Positions 7,356 through 14,098 of a stretch of 15,301 bases of DNA are shown piece after piece; position 1 is the first letter of the stretch, and every line of letters begins with the position of its first letter. The notes under the pieces were generated by a model. It was given only the letters and a program-made list of their open reading frames with translations. It was not told the origin of the DNA and did no database searches. The DNA lies in contig CAZSVI010000092.1 of the NCBI GenBank assembly GCA_964610205.1, forward strand, positions 1-15,301, read 5' to 3'. The translations under genes and the position numbers were made by a program. Origin of the DNA: CAZSVI01 sp964610205. GTDB lineage: Bacteria; Bacillota; Clostridia; DSM-8532.

Positions 7356-7399
7356 TTTGTAACACTTCATTCTTTTATATACAATCAAAGTGTTACAAA
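7356..7399 (+). promoter_or_regulatory. 12-bp inverted repeat between transporter and enzyme genes
   Basis: TTTGTAACACTT (7356-7367) and AAGTGTTACAAA (7388-7399) are perfect inverse complements with a 20-nt loop, starting 3 bp after the permease stop. No T run follows, so it is either an mRNA-processing or stability hairpin or an operator. A second inverted repeat, GTGGTCT (7418-7424) with AGACCAC (7449-7455), follows before the next gene. Confidence 0.5.
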
Positions 7400-7444
7400 T
7401 ACACTTCCCTGATTGTTGTGGTCTACATACCTCAGTTTTAGCTG

Positions 7445-7474
7445 TTACAGACCACTAGTTGATTATTTTATACT
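7445..7474 (+). promoter_or_regulatory. Possible internal promoter before the TIM-barrel gene
   Basis: TTACAG (7445-7450), 18 bp, TATACT (7469-7474). Both boxes are imperfect. The 146-bp gap after the permease genes, with its two inverted repeats, makes an internal promoter plausible but not shown. Confidence 0.3.
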
Positions 7475-7498
7475 AATAGAAAGGAAAGAGAAGAATTT

Positions 7499-8488
7499 AT
7501 GGAGTTGTCAACATCATTGTCTTTATTGGTAGAACCAACGGATCAAAATTTTTTTCTGGGTGAGGGTCATTTTCAGTCAATGCAGCAATGTGTGAATGCC
7601 GGTTATCGATTTTTTGACTGGAATGCCTGTGATTATGCCGTTGAGGCGACCAGACCTGACAGCACCAGTCTGATTCGTGATGACTGGCGTGATTTTGTCA
7701 AAGCCATGCGTCATCAGGCAGACGAATTTAATGTACAGTTCAACCAGGCCCATGGTCTGATATTTAACTATTTTGGCCAGGATGAGTGTACGGAGTTTTT
7801 GCATCGTATGGAGGACCGGGTAATGCAAGCCTGTGCTGAATTGGGAGTCAGGCGGATTATATATCATCCGGTTGTCCCTGATGGATTACGGGAAAGTCAG
7901 AATGCAGAAGGCTGCAAAAAGGCTAACCGTGATTATATCAGTCGTGTTGCTGAGCGGGCGGGCTTATTGGGTCTGGAGATCGATATTGAGAACATGTTTA
8001 ACACCCGCTATGCTGACGGAACAGGTTTCTGGCGATATTGTTCTTATCCGTATGAATTAGCCGACTTAGTTGACAGCATAGGTATGGATAATGTTAAAAT
8101 ATGTTTAGATGTTGGTCATGCTCATTTAATGGATGAGGATATCAGCAATACAGTCGCATTCTATGGAAGCAGGCTGGCTGCTTTGCATATCCATGATAAT
8201 GAAGGTACAGTTGACCAGCATGTAATGCCGTTTTGCGGTACGATCGAATGGGAACAATTGATGCAAGCGCTTGCGGAAAATAATTATTCAGGAGACTTTA
8301 CTTATGAAATACATAATACCCGCTTGCGAATGCCTCAGGAACTTAAAACATACAAGCTAAAGGAGACGGTCGAAGTCGGACAATGGTTAATTGGCCGTTA
8401 CGATCATTACAAGGATTACGGTAAAACGAGCAAATCATCAGCAATGACAGGGGGAAACAATCATGATGTCATTAATGAAAACAAATGA
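7499..8488 (+). CDS. Sugar phosphate isomerase/epimerase-type TIM-barrel protein
   Basis: 329 aa, AP-endonuclease-2/xylose-isomerase-like fold (the family of IolE, IolI and related sugar and inositol enzymes). ATG 7499 follows AAAGGAAAGAG. The metal-binding pattern is visible in order: Glu164 in IDIEN, Asp204 and His207 in CLDVGHAH, His230/His232 in LHIHDNEG, and Glu270 in TYEIHN. The residues after about 300 (ending in a polar tail) overlap the next gene by 26 bp. Family members isomerise or epimerise keto-sugars, or dehydrate inositol derivatives, with a divalent metal in the cytoplasm. Substrate is not predictable here. Placement after the sugar transporter indicates it acts on the imported solute or its breakdown product. 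Confidence 0.82.
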   Translation: MELSTSLSLLVEPTDQNFFLGEGHFQSMQQCVNAGYRFFDWNACDYAVEATRPDSTSLIRDDWRDFVKAMRHQADEFNVQFNQAHGLIFNYFGQDECTEFLHRMEDRVMQACAELGVRRIIYHPVVPDGLRESQNAEGCKKANRDYISRVAERAGLLGLEIDIENMFNTRYADGTGFWRYCSYPYELADLVDSIGMDNVKICLDVGHAHLMDEDISNTVAFYGSRLAALHIHDNEGTVDQHVMPFCGTIEWEQLMQALAENNYSGDFTYEIHNTRLRMPQELKTYKLKETVEVGQWLIGRYDHYKDYGKTSKSSAMTGGNNHDVINENK

Positions 8489-9227
8489 GAAACTGTATGT
8501 CTGTGCGCATCGGGGATATAGTTCACAATATCCTGAGAATACACTGCTGGCGTTTCATGAAGCAATCAAACTTGGAGTCGATATGCTGGAGTTTGACCTT
8601 CGGCTTTCTAAAGATAACGTTCTGATGATAATGCATGATAACACGGTGGACCGTACAACCAACGGTCACGGTACAGTCTCTGAACTTAACTTTGAGGAAT
8701 TGAAACAACTGGATGCCGGTATCAAATTTGGAGAATGTTTTGAAGGGATCAAAATCCCAACATTTGAAGAATTACTTAAGATGATTGCTCCTTATAATGA
8801 CCTGTTACTTAACGTCGAAATCAGAAATGCCCCGAATGATATCGAGGCTTGTGATAAAGTAGTTACCCTGATAGAACGGTATGGTTTCATCGACAATATA
8901 GTACTTAATAGTATTGATGGGCGGGTAATAACGCATGCTTATGATGCATATGGTCTGCTGACTCACGGTTTTCCTGGTAACAGGATGCCCAATTTCAATC
9001 CGGGCAGGGAAGGTACCTACTCAAAGATGTGGTGTGCCTGCCTTGATTTGCCGGTTCTGACAGCTGAACTAGCGCGTGAATTTATGGACCGAGACATTAT
9101 CCCATGGACATGCCCTATAGATACTGAAGAAAACGTGAACTATGCTATAGAATGCGGAGCCCGCTGCGTGATCTGCAATGACCCGGTTCCGGCACTGCGG
9201 ATTGCCGGGGAGCGGGGATTACGCTAA
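8463..9227 (+). CDS. Glycerophosphodiester phosphodiesterase (GDPD family)
   Basis: 254 aa, typical for bacterial cytoplasmic GDPD. Motifs in order: AHRGYSSQYPENT with His16, Arg17 and Glu25; LEFDLRLSKD with Glu43 and Asp45; MHDNTVDRTTNGHG with the second catalytic His58. There is no signal peptide, so it acts inside the cell, unlike periplasmic or secreted GlpQ. The family cleaves glycerophosphodiesters to sn-glycerol 3-phosphate and an alcohol, though related TIM-barrel members have other phosphodiester substrates. The start at 8463 follows AGGGG with an 8-bp gap and lies within the end of the TIM-barrel gene, so translation is probably coupled; in-frame ATGs at 8466 and 8475 are alternatives. 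The product G3P would be the natural substrate of the GpsA-like enzyme that shares the operator. Confidence 0.88.
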   Translation: MMSLMKTNEKLYVCAHRGYSSQYPENTLLAFHEAIKLGVDMLEFDLRLSKDNVLMIMHDNTVDRTTNGHGTVSELNFEELKQLDAGIKFGECFEGIKIPTFEELLKMIAPYNDLLLNVEIRNAPNDIEACDKVVTLIERYGFIDNIVLNSIDGRVITHAYDAYGLLTHGFPGNRMPNFNPGREGTYSKMWCACLDLPVLTAELAREFMDRDIIPWTCPIDTEENVNYAIECGARCVICNDPVPALRIAGERGLR

Positions 9228-9305
9228 GGTTTTAAAGTATTTCCATGAGTATTTGCAAAAATCGGAAACTTTTTGAGTCCTATAGCTTTTATTAAAAATA
9301 ATTAG

Positions 9306-9311
9306 TATAAT
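9306..9311 (+). promoter_or_regulatory. Candidate -10 box for the regulator gene
   Basis: TATAAT at 9306-9311 is the best -10 match in the gap before the regulator gene, but no good -35 box lies at the right distance. TTGACG at 9404-9409 is the best -35 but lacks a good -10. The regulator's promoter is therefore unresolved. Confidence 0.25.
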
Positions 9312-9412
9312 ATGTATATTTAGGAAATTGCTAAATTAAGGTTTGTAGAATAGCAAGAGCAGGCTATGATAGAAAATTAAAGAATACAAACCTGATAATG
9401 GTATTGACGAAT

Positions 9413-9445
9413 GTCTAAAATGCAGAAAATTTCGGCATTTTAGAC
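9413..9445 (+). promoter_or_regulatory. 11-bp inverted repeat in the regulator leader
   Basis: GTCTAAAATGC (9413-9423) and GCATTTTAGAC (9435-9445) are perfect inverse complements around an 11-nt loop, 48 bp before the regulator start. The right arm runs into GACGTTTA, which resembles one half of the operators at 582 and 3564, so an autoregulatory site is possible. No T run follows, so it is not a standard terminator. Confidence 0.5.
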
Positions 9446-9492
9446 GTTTAGCACCAAACTAATATGTATATTCATAATGAGGGGTGATAAGA

Positions 9493-10479
9493 TTGATTGA
9501 AAAAAAAGCAGGTATTAAGGATGTAGCTAAACTGGCTGGGGTTTCCTCGGCCACGGTTTCCCATGTGCTTAACAAAACGAGATATGTTAGTCCTGAAGTG
9601 ACTCGTAAAGTGGAAGAAGCGCTTAAGGCGACTAATTACACCATCAGTAGGATTGCAATAGCTTTGCGGAAAAATAAAACCAATACGATAGGGGTTATGA
9701 TGCCGGATATATCCAACCCATTTTTTTCTACTATTGTTAAATACATTGAAATTACGTTAAATGATCGCGGTTATAACACAATCCTCAGTCACTCCTCAAA
9801 TAAATCGCATAAAGAAAAAAACCAGTTGGAAATGCTTACGACCTTGTCGATTGATGGGCTGATACTAATCCCTGTAACTATCAACCATGATTATACTTCA
9901 ATCAAGTGTCCAACTGTTTTTATCGATCGTAAACCGGAGAATCAGGAATTTTGCGGAGTTTTTACCGATAACCATGCAATACTTAGACATTCCACTCAAA
10001 GGCTGATTGATAATGGATATTATAAAATTGGTTATATTTCAGGATATCCTCATTTCTCCACGACCTTAGATCGACTGGAAGGTTATCTGGAAGCTTTAAA
10101 TAATAATAGTATCCAGATTAACCACGATTATATCCTGCATGGAAATACTACACCGGAAGACGGTTACTCAATGATGGAAAAACTAATAAGTAATACGAAT
10201 ATTAATTCCATTATTATTGCCAATAACCGGATGGCAATCGGAGCAATGCGATATTTTATTGATCATCAAATAGAGATCCCTAAGCGTTTAGCTGTGATAG
10301 TTTATGGCGACTATGAGTGGTCAACGATTACAATTCCACCGTTAAGTTGCATTACGCAGCCCATGGAAGATATTGGAACGAAGGCTGCAGAGATGCTCTT
10401 GGATAAAATTGAAAATCATAACCTGTTACCAGACCAGATAACAGTAAAATGCAAACTGAATGAAAGACATTCATTTTAA
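9493..10479 (+). CDS. LacI-family transcriptional regulator
   Basis: About 328 aa from TTG 9493, chosen because the strong GAGGGGTGAT site (9479-9488) gives proper spacing; a GTG at 9484 lies inside that site. The N-terminal helix-turn-helix is clear (IKDVAKLAGVSSATVSHVLN), followed by the hinge helix region and the start of the sugar-binding core (TIGVMMPDISNPFFS). The core is the periplasmic-binding-protein type 1 fold used by LacI/GalR proteins to sense a small effector, usually a sugar; the C-terminal CITQPMEDIGTKAAEMLL is standard. It is most likely the repressor for the near-identical operators at 582-601 and 3564-3583, released by the transported solute or a metabolite. It may be co-transcribed with the SDR gene 65 bp downstream. 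Confidence 0.9.
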   Translation: MIEKKAGIKDVAKLAGVSSATVSHVLNKTRYVSPEVTRKVEEALKATNYTISRIAIALRKNKTNTIGVMMPDISNPFFSTIVKYIEITLNDRGYNTILSHSSNKSHKEKNQLEMLTTLSIDGLILIPVTINHDYTSIKCPTVFIDRKPENQEFCGVFTDNHAILRHSTQRLIDNGYYKIGYISGYPHFSTTLDRLEGYLEALNNNSIQINHDYILHGNTTPEDGYSMMEKLISNTNINSIIIANNRMAIGAMRYFIDHQIEIPKRLAVIVYGDYEWSTITIPPLSCITQPMEDIGTKAAEMLLDKIENHNLLPDQITVKCKLNERHSF

Positions 10480-10544
10480 AAGCCTTTACAGGAAATTAAT
10501 AATAAGGTTTGTATGTTCTAAATAAAAATACAGGAGGGTTATAT

Positions 10545-11309
10545 ATGTATTTGGATCAACTTTTTGGACTTTCGAGAAAGGTTGCAATAGTTACCGGAGC
10601 AGGACGTGGCATAGGGCAAGTTGTAGCACGAGGACTTGCCAGGGCGGGAGCTGAAGTAGTTATATTTGAACTGGAAGAAGCTGCTGAAACTGTGAAATTA
10701 ATCACAGAGGAGGGTGGAAGAGCTTATAGCCTAGTGGCTGATGTAACAAATGAAAAGCAGGTAGATGCTGCTATAACCGAAGTCTTGAAGCGTTCCGGCA
10801 CGATTGATATTGTATTCAATAATGCCGGAGTTTGTCTACACAAGTCTACAATTGAAGCAACAGTAGATGAGTGGAGAAGGATTGTGGATATAAACCTAAC
10901 CGGTGAATATATTGTGGCACGTGCTGCAGGTAGAGTTATGATTGAGCGAGGTATTCACGGAAGTATTATAAATATGGCCTCCATGTCTGGTACAATTGTA
11001 AATATTCCCCAAGGGCAAGCTTCTTATAATGCTTCTAAAGCAGCTGTTATGCATCTCACAAAGTCTCTTGCCATTGAATGGGTGGATTATGGTATTCGTG
11101 TAAACAGTCTCAGCCCGGGATATATTGCGACTCCTATGGCTCTTGATACCCCGAAAGAAATGAAAGATGCATGGATGCCGCTAATGCCTATGCATCGTAT
11201 GGGAAAACCGGAGGAACTGGTTGGCGCGGTGATTTATCTGGCGAGCAGCGCCTCAACATATACATCGGGGCATGACCTGATCGTGGATGGTGCTTATACC
11301 TGCCAATAA
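10545..11309 (+). CDS. Short-chain dehydrogenase/reductase (classical SDR)
   Basis: 254 aa, normal for classical SDRs. The start is fixed by AGGAGGG (10532-10538) six bp upstream of ATG 10545; an upstream TTG frame has no ribosome binding site. The cofactor motif TGAGRGIG is at residues 17-24, NNAG at 92-95, catalytic Ser146 in MASMSG, and Tyr161/Lys165 in YNASK. The C-terminal NSLSPGYIATPM is typical of the polyol, gluconate and sorbitol dehydrogenase-like group. Glu42 after the second strand (VIFELEE) suggests NAD(H) rather than NADP(H). It would oxidise a sugar, sugar acid or polyol hydroxyl. Its place after the LacI gene ties it to the same pathway, but no copy of the operator was seen before it; the 11-mer TAAGGTTTGTA at 10503-10513 also occurs before the regulator gene (9337-9347). 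Confidence 0.88.
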   Translation: MYLDQLFGLSRKVAIVTGAGRGIGQVVARGLARAGAEVVIFELEEAAETVKLITEEGGRAYSLVADVTNEKQVDAAITEVLKRSGTIDIVFNNAGVCLHKSTIEATVDEWRRIVDINLTGEYIVARAAGRVMIERGIHGSIINMASMSGTIVNIPQGQASYNASKAAVMHLTKSLAIEWVDYGIRVNSLSPGYIATPMALDTPKEMKDAWMPLMPMHRMGKPEELVGAVIYLASSASTYTSGHDLIVDGAYTCQ

Positions 11310-11339
11310 ATCTTCATACGTGGTATTGCCGGGGAATGA

Positions 11340-11525
11340 GTACGATTATTCCTGCAGACAATGTATAAAAACAAGACGGAGACACTACATATCCATGACA
11401 ACAGTGCGGGAGAGTCAGGGATCATCGCCGTATTTGTGAGGGACAATCTACTGTATACTCTCTCCGGTAATATTCCCTCCTGCGAGATGAAGCGGATTGT
11501 AGATGCTTTTATCGTGAGCGATTAG
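11340..11525 (+). pseudogene. DUF4367-like C-terminal remnant
   Basis: An open frame from 11340 (ATG at 11361) to the TAG at 11523-11525 gives 54 residues from the ATG. Its second half, DNLLYTLSGNIPSCEMKRIV, has the look of the conserved end of DUF4367 proteins, where a Tyr-x-Leu-x-Gly-Asn turn is followed by an amphipathic helix. The N-terminal part and any membrane segment of such a protein are missing, and an in-frame stop lies at 11337-11339. There is no ribosome binding site. It is best read as the tail of a deleted gene; the family match is by eye only. Confidence 0.4.
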
Positions 11526-11891
11526 CTCTTCGTCAATGATTAACACTCTTTATTTCATAATAAAAGGGTTGGATATAGACTTTTTGAGAATGATGAGTGC
11601 GGTATCGCCCAGCACGGCAGTGGCAATTTTATTTTTTTCATCTTAGATAGGAATTTGTTAGATAGGAATTTGCTTTCAGAGTACTCCATAAACGTTATGT
11701 TATTTCAAGGTGGTATATACTATAAAAAGTAAATTTTGTCTGTACAATTGTGATTTCATTGTGGATTTTCAGAGATTTTGGCATCTTCAGCATTTTAACT
11801 CTTAGCCTGCCTTAACAAAATAATTACCACAGAGAAAAACAGGACATGTTTAAATAAGGCTTAACTTTTTATTAACCTGGGAGTAAATCAA
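11526..11891. other. Gene-free, decayed stretch
   Basis: No intact gene. A short open stretch on the reverse strand (11550-11642), about 30 codons and ending GDTALIILKKS and then SNPFIMK, may be another gene remnant but has no recognisable family. The stretch also holds a 15-bp tandem duplication at 11643-11672. Confidence 0.4.
11643..11672 (+). repeat. Tandem duplication of 15 bp
   Basis: TTAGATAGGAATTTG occurs twice head to tail with no difference (11643-11657 and 11658-11672). It lies in non-coding sequence and looks like a slippage or repair duplication. Confidence 0.8.
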
Positions 11892-12122
11892 CTATATGTC
11901 TTCAGTTTCCTTTGTTATCAGGCCAGATTCATTAGGCCGCTTTATAGCCCATTCATCGGCAAGTTCTTTTGTGATTCCTATTTTTGACTCACCGTTAAAG
12001 AGAACAAACCGGTCAAAAAGACAATACTTGCTTTCAGCATCTATAAACTTATACCCCAGATTTCTTTTAAAGTCGATATACTGCTTGAGAAGAGGGGCGT
12101 ATATACTCGTAAATCTGCTCAT
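11892..12122 (-). pseudogene. Tyrosine recombinase, N-terminal fragment
   Basis: 76 residues on the reverse strand, starting MSRFTSIYAPLLKQYIDFKR and continuing NLGYKFIDAESKY, FDRF, GITKELADEWAIKRPNES. This is the N-terminal SAM-like DNA-binding domain of phage-integrase-type recombinases of about 300 residues. Homology appears to end after RPNES; the last ten residues look unrelated, and the whole catalytic domain (RHRY residues) is absent. AAGGAGGG lies just before the ATG. The start overlaps the stop of the recombinase fragment at 12119-12361 in an ATGA arrangement, so the two were once translationally coupled members of a multi-recombinase operon. Confidence 0.75.
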
Positions 12123-12361
12123 CTGACAGCCCTCCTTACATAAAAGGAAGCGTTAACAGGAGGTACTTCCAAAGCACACTGGCGTAGGGAATTCATATCA
12201 ATCCTAAGATAATACCTGGTGCTTTCCGTATTTTTGTGTCCCAGGACTTCAGAGATGATAGGTATAGGCGTCTTTTTCTCAAGCAGGATACCTGCCAGGC
12301 TATGGCGTAGTGCATGTGGACCGTGTTTCCGTTTTCCTATAAATTTTATGCCAATATAGAA
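12119..12361 (-). pseudogene. Tyrosine recombinase, C-terminal fragment
   Basis: Reading the reverse strand from about 12361 to the TGA at 12121-12119 gives the end of a phage-integrase catalytic domain: HGPHALRHSL (His-x-x-Arg box), then LLEKKTPIPIISEVLGHKN, then STRYYLRIDMNSLRQCAL with the Tyr nucleophile. The N-terminal 200 or more residues are missing. Upstream the frame becomes low-complexity and meets the GGGGACGG repeat at 12370-12394. The fragment ends with VRRAVR, and its stop codon overlaps the start of the next recombinase (12122). Confidence 0.78.
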
Positions 12362-12369
12362 CAGAATAT

Positions 12370-12394
12370 AGAACAGGGGACGGTTCTCTGTTCT
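12370..12394 (+). repeat. GGGGACGG repeat, copy 2, with inverted ends
   Basis: AGAACAG (12370-12376) and CTGTTCT (12388-12394) are perfect inverse complements and enclose GGGACGGTTCT. The internal 15-mer 12372-12386 is identical to 98-112. It lies exactly between two gene fragments, supplying the stop codon of one (12393-12395) and abutting the truncated recombinase on the other side, as expected for an inserted short palindromic element. Confidence 0.6.
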
Positions 12395-12545
12395 AATATA
12401 CCCTTATTTCAAAAATCTCTGCATATCTGCTTCCATAGGTACCGGTTACCTCAATTCTTAGTTTTTTTGTCTTAATAATATTGACAAGATCATATGATAG
12501 CTGTCTTATTGTTTTCTTTTTGCCTTTCCAGCAGGTGCCTCTCAT
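12393..12545 (-). pseudogene. Small remnant resembling the end of a carbohydrate-binding domain
   Basis: A 50-residue frame on the reverse strand from ATG 12545 to the TAG at 12395-12393. The end, TKKLRIEVTGTYGSRYAEIF followed by EIRVY, has the strand pattern with a closing Ala-Glu-Ile...Val-Tyr seen at the end of F5/8 type C (discoidin-like) domains in secreted glycoside hydrolases. There is no convincing ribosome binding site, and an in-frame stop lies shortly upstream, so this is probably a decayed fragment. The family suggestion is weak. Confidence 0.3.
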
Positions 12546-12655
12546 AAAAACGAAAGAATTTTTTTATATACCTTTTCTTCTTTTAAAATGATTGCCTTTA
12601 TTCTGTTTGATAGAGCTCTTCCTTCCCATGAAGATTAGAGTGCCGAAAGCGAATG
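12546..12655. other. Short gene-free stretch
   Basis: Only a 21-codon reverse frame (MGRKSSIK...) is present, without support. Nothing else is recognised. Confidence 0.3.
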
Positions 12656-13654
12656 CTAAACCAAATTAGTCATTACAGAGGCATATTCTCTCGTGATTTC
12701 ATTCTTAAGTCCTTCCCCATTGAAGTACCTTTTTATATCCTCTATCAGAGCCAGTGTGACAAACTTCCTCCTGTCCACGGTTGGACCTCCCATATGCGGT
12801 ATAAGTATTACATTGCTCAGCTTCCTTAATTTACTTTCATTTGGCAACGGCTCAACCTCAAACACATCAAGTACTGCCTTAAACCTCCTAGTTTCCAGTT
12901 CTTCCTCAAGCGCCTTTTCATCAATAATGCTTCCTCTTGCAGTGTTCACCAGAATAGACCCTTCAGGGATCATAGAAAGCAATTTTCTGTCTATAATATG
13001 GTGCGTTTCCGGTCTTAGAGCGGAATGTATGGAGATAACCTTGCATGTCTTAAATATTTCTTCCATCGAAGCCGATTCCAGGCCGTACTCCTTGATGGTT
13101 TCTTCCCGTAAATGCCTTGAATACACCTTGACCTTTACATTAAAAGGTTTCAACATCCTGACAAGATGCTTTGTTATCATGCCGAATCCGATCAAGCCTA
13201 CTGTCTGTCCGATCAACCCTTCCGAATACGGATTTTTTTCCCAGCCGTCCAGCGTCATCTTATGTGCATAATATGGAATATTTCTGAGCGAACTAAGCAT
13301 ATATGCAATTACACCCTCCGCCACCGACTCTGCATAAAGGTTGTTACCGCTGATAACCTTTATGCCTTTCTCGAAAAGCGGCTCACTTACAATGGAAGCA
13401 ACTGTCCCGCCTGTATGTGCGATAATTTTTAATTTGTTCGCATTTTCCAGGACATAGCCGTTAAACTTGCAGCAGCCCCATCCTGTTATGCAAACGTCTA
13501 CATCACAGAGCATTTCATGTAATTCGTCGGCGGTAAGTAACTCCTTTGAATCATTCCATATTGTTTCACCAAGTGATTTGATTTTTTCCGCGACCTCCTG
13601 AGGTATAAAAGTATCCCTTATCTGGTCCTTGGGTAGTGTCACTAATATTTTCAT
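12656..13654 (-). CDS. D-isomer specific 2-hydroxyacid dehydrogenase (SerA-like)
   Basis: 332 aa on the reverse strand; GGGAGGA lies 4-5 bp before the ATG. The family layout is complete: an outer catalytic lobe, a Rossmann lobe starting near residue 150 (GQTVGLIGFGMITKHLVR, glycine motif 156-161) and return to the outer lobe. Catalytic residues are visible: Arg240 in NTARGS, Glu268 in DVFEVEP and His287 in IPHMGG. It would reduce a 2-keto acid or oxidise a D-2-hydroxyacid with NAD(H) in the cytoplasm. It lacks the C-terminal ACT domain of many SerA proteins, so a sugar-acid or hydroxypyruvate substrate is at least as likely as 3-phosphoglycerate. It follows the broken deacetylase and the nitrilase on the same strand. 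Confidence 0.88.
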   Translation of the reverse strand: MKILVTLPKDQIRDTFIPQEVAEKIKSLGETIWNDSKELLTADELHEMLCDVDVCITGWGCCKFNGYVLENANKLKIIAHTGGTVASIVSEPLFEKGIKVISGNNLYAESVAEGVIAYMLSSLRNIPYYAHKMTLDGWEKNPYSEGLIGQTVGLIGFGMITKHLVRMLKPFNVKVKVYSRHLREETIKEYGLESASMEEIFKTCKVISIHSALRPETHHIIDRKLLSMIPEGSILVNTARGSIIDEKALEEELETRRFKAVLDVFEVEPLPNESKLRKLSNVILIPHMGGPTVDRRKFVTLALIEDIKRYFNGEGLKNEITREYASVMTNLV

Positions 13655-13780
13655 GGTTCCTCCCTATAATCTAAAGGTTTTTAGCAGTACGATGTACATA
13701 TACAATGTTTATGGCAATACACGAAGCGTAGAAACTCGGAGCGACGCCGGGCATAGCCGAAAATCTTCCGCATTCCCCGG
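13655..13780. other. Stretch between the dehydrogenase and the broken deacetylase
   Basis: No gene. On the reverse strand this is where the lost C-terminal part of the PIG-L gene should be, but the frames here do not resemble that family. Confidence 0.35.
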
Positions 13781-13995
13781 TTAATAATAAAGAACAGGTA
13801 CTTCAGCGTAACAAGGAGATCCTGTCTTATACTGGGGCATCAAGTTGGAAAAAGAAGCATTAAACACACGCAGACTCGTTTCAACATGATCAGGATGGTA
13901 ATCAGTTGGAGCATGTGCTGCCTGAGTCGTGTGAGTGTACCGAAGCAGTGTATCTCAAGATCATCGGGGTGAGCACCGACAGCCAGGAATTTCAT
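13781..13995 (-). pseudogene. PIG-L (LmbE-like) deacetylase, deleted and frameshifted
   Basis: From ATG 13995, after AAAGGGG, the reverse strand reads MKFLAVGAHPDDLEIHCFGT, the zinc-binding AHPDD start of PIG-L deacetylases. The frame then degenerates and stops at about 13840. In another frame the sequence resumes with the second conserved block, DYHPDHVETSLRVFNASF, and runs on through SNLMPQYKTGSP to a stop at 13783-13781. In intact relatives these two blocks are separated by roughly 100 residues; here they are about 10 codons apart and out of frame. So the gene has an internal deletion plus a frameshift, and its C-terminal part is missing. The family removes N-acetyl groups from amino sugars or similar substrates; this copy cannot be functional. 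Confidence 0.8.
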
Positions 13996-14098
13996 GTTGT
14001 ATTCCCCTTTTAATAAATAGTTAATTTTAAGCAACTGTATTTTAGCTCCACTTATTCCATTACGCTATTTTACATTAACCTGATAAGTTTGTCTCGTC

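Noticed and set aside
9228..9492. Riboswitch or attenuator before the LacI gene
   Set aside because: Inverted repeats are present, but there is no terminator with a T run and no recognisable riboswitch core; they fit operators better.
11550..11642. Reverse-strand gene tail ending SNPFIMK
   Set aside because: About 30 open codons with an in-frame stop just upstream and no recognisable motif; too little to call.
12693..13271. Long forward frame (192 codons) opposite the hydroxyacid dehydrogenase
   Set aside because: It is a Ser/Leu-rich antisense frame of a gene with complete catalytic motifs and has no ribosome binding site.
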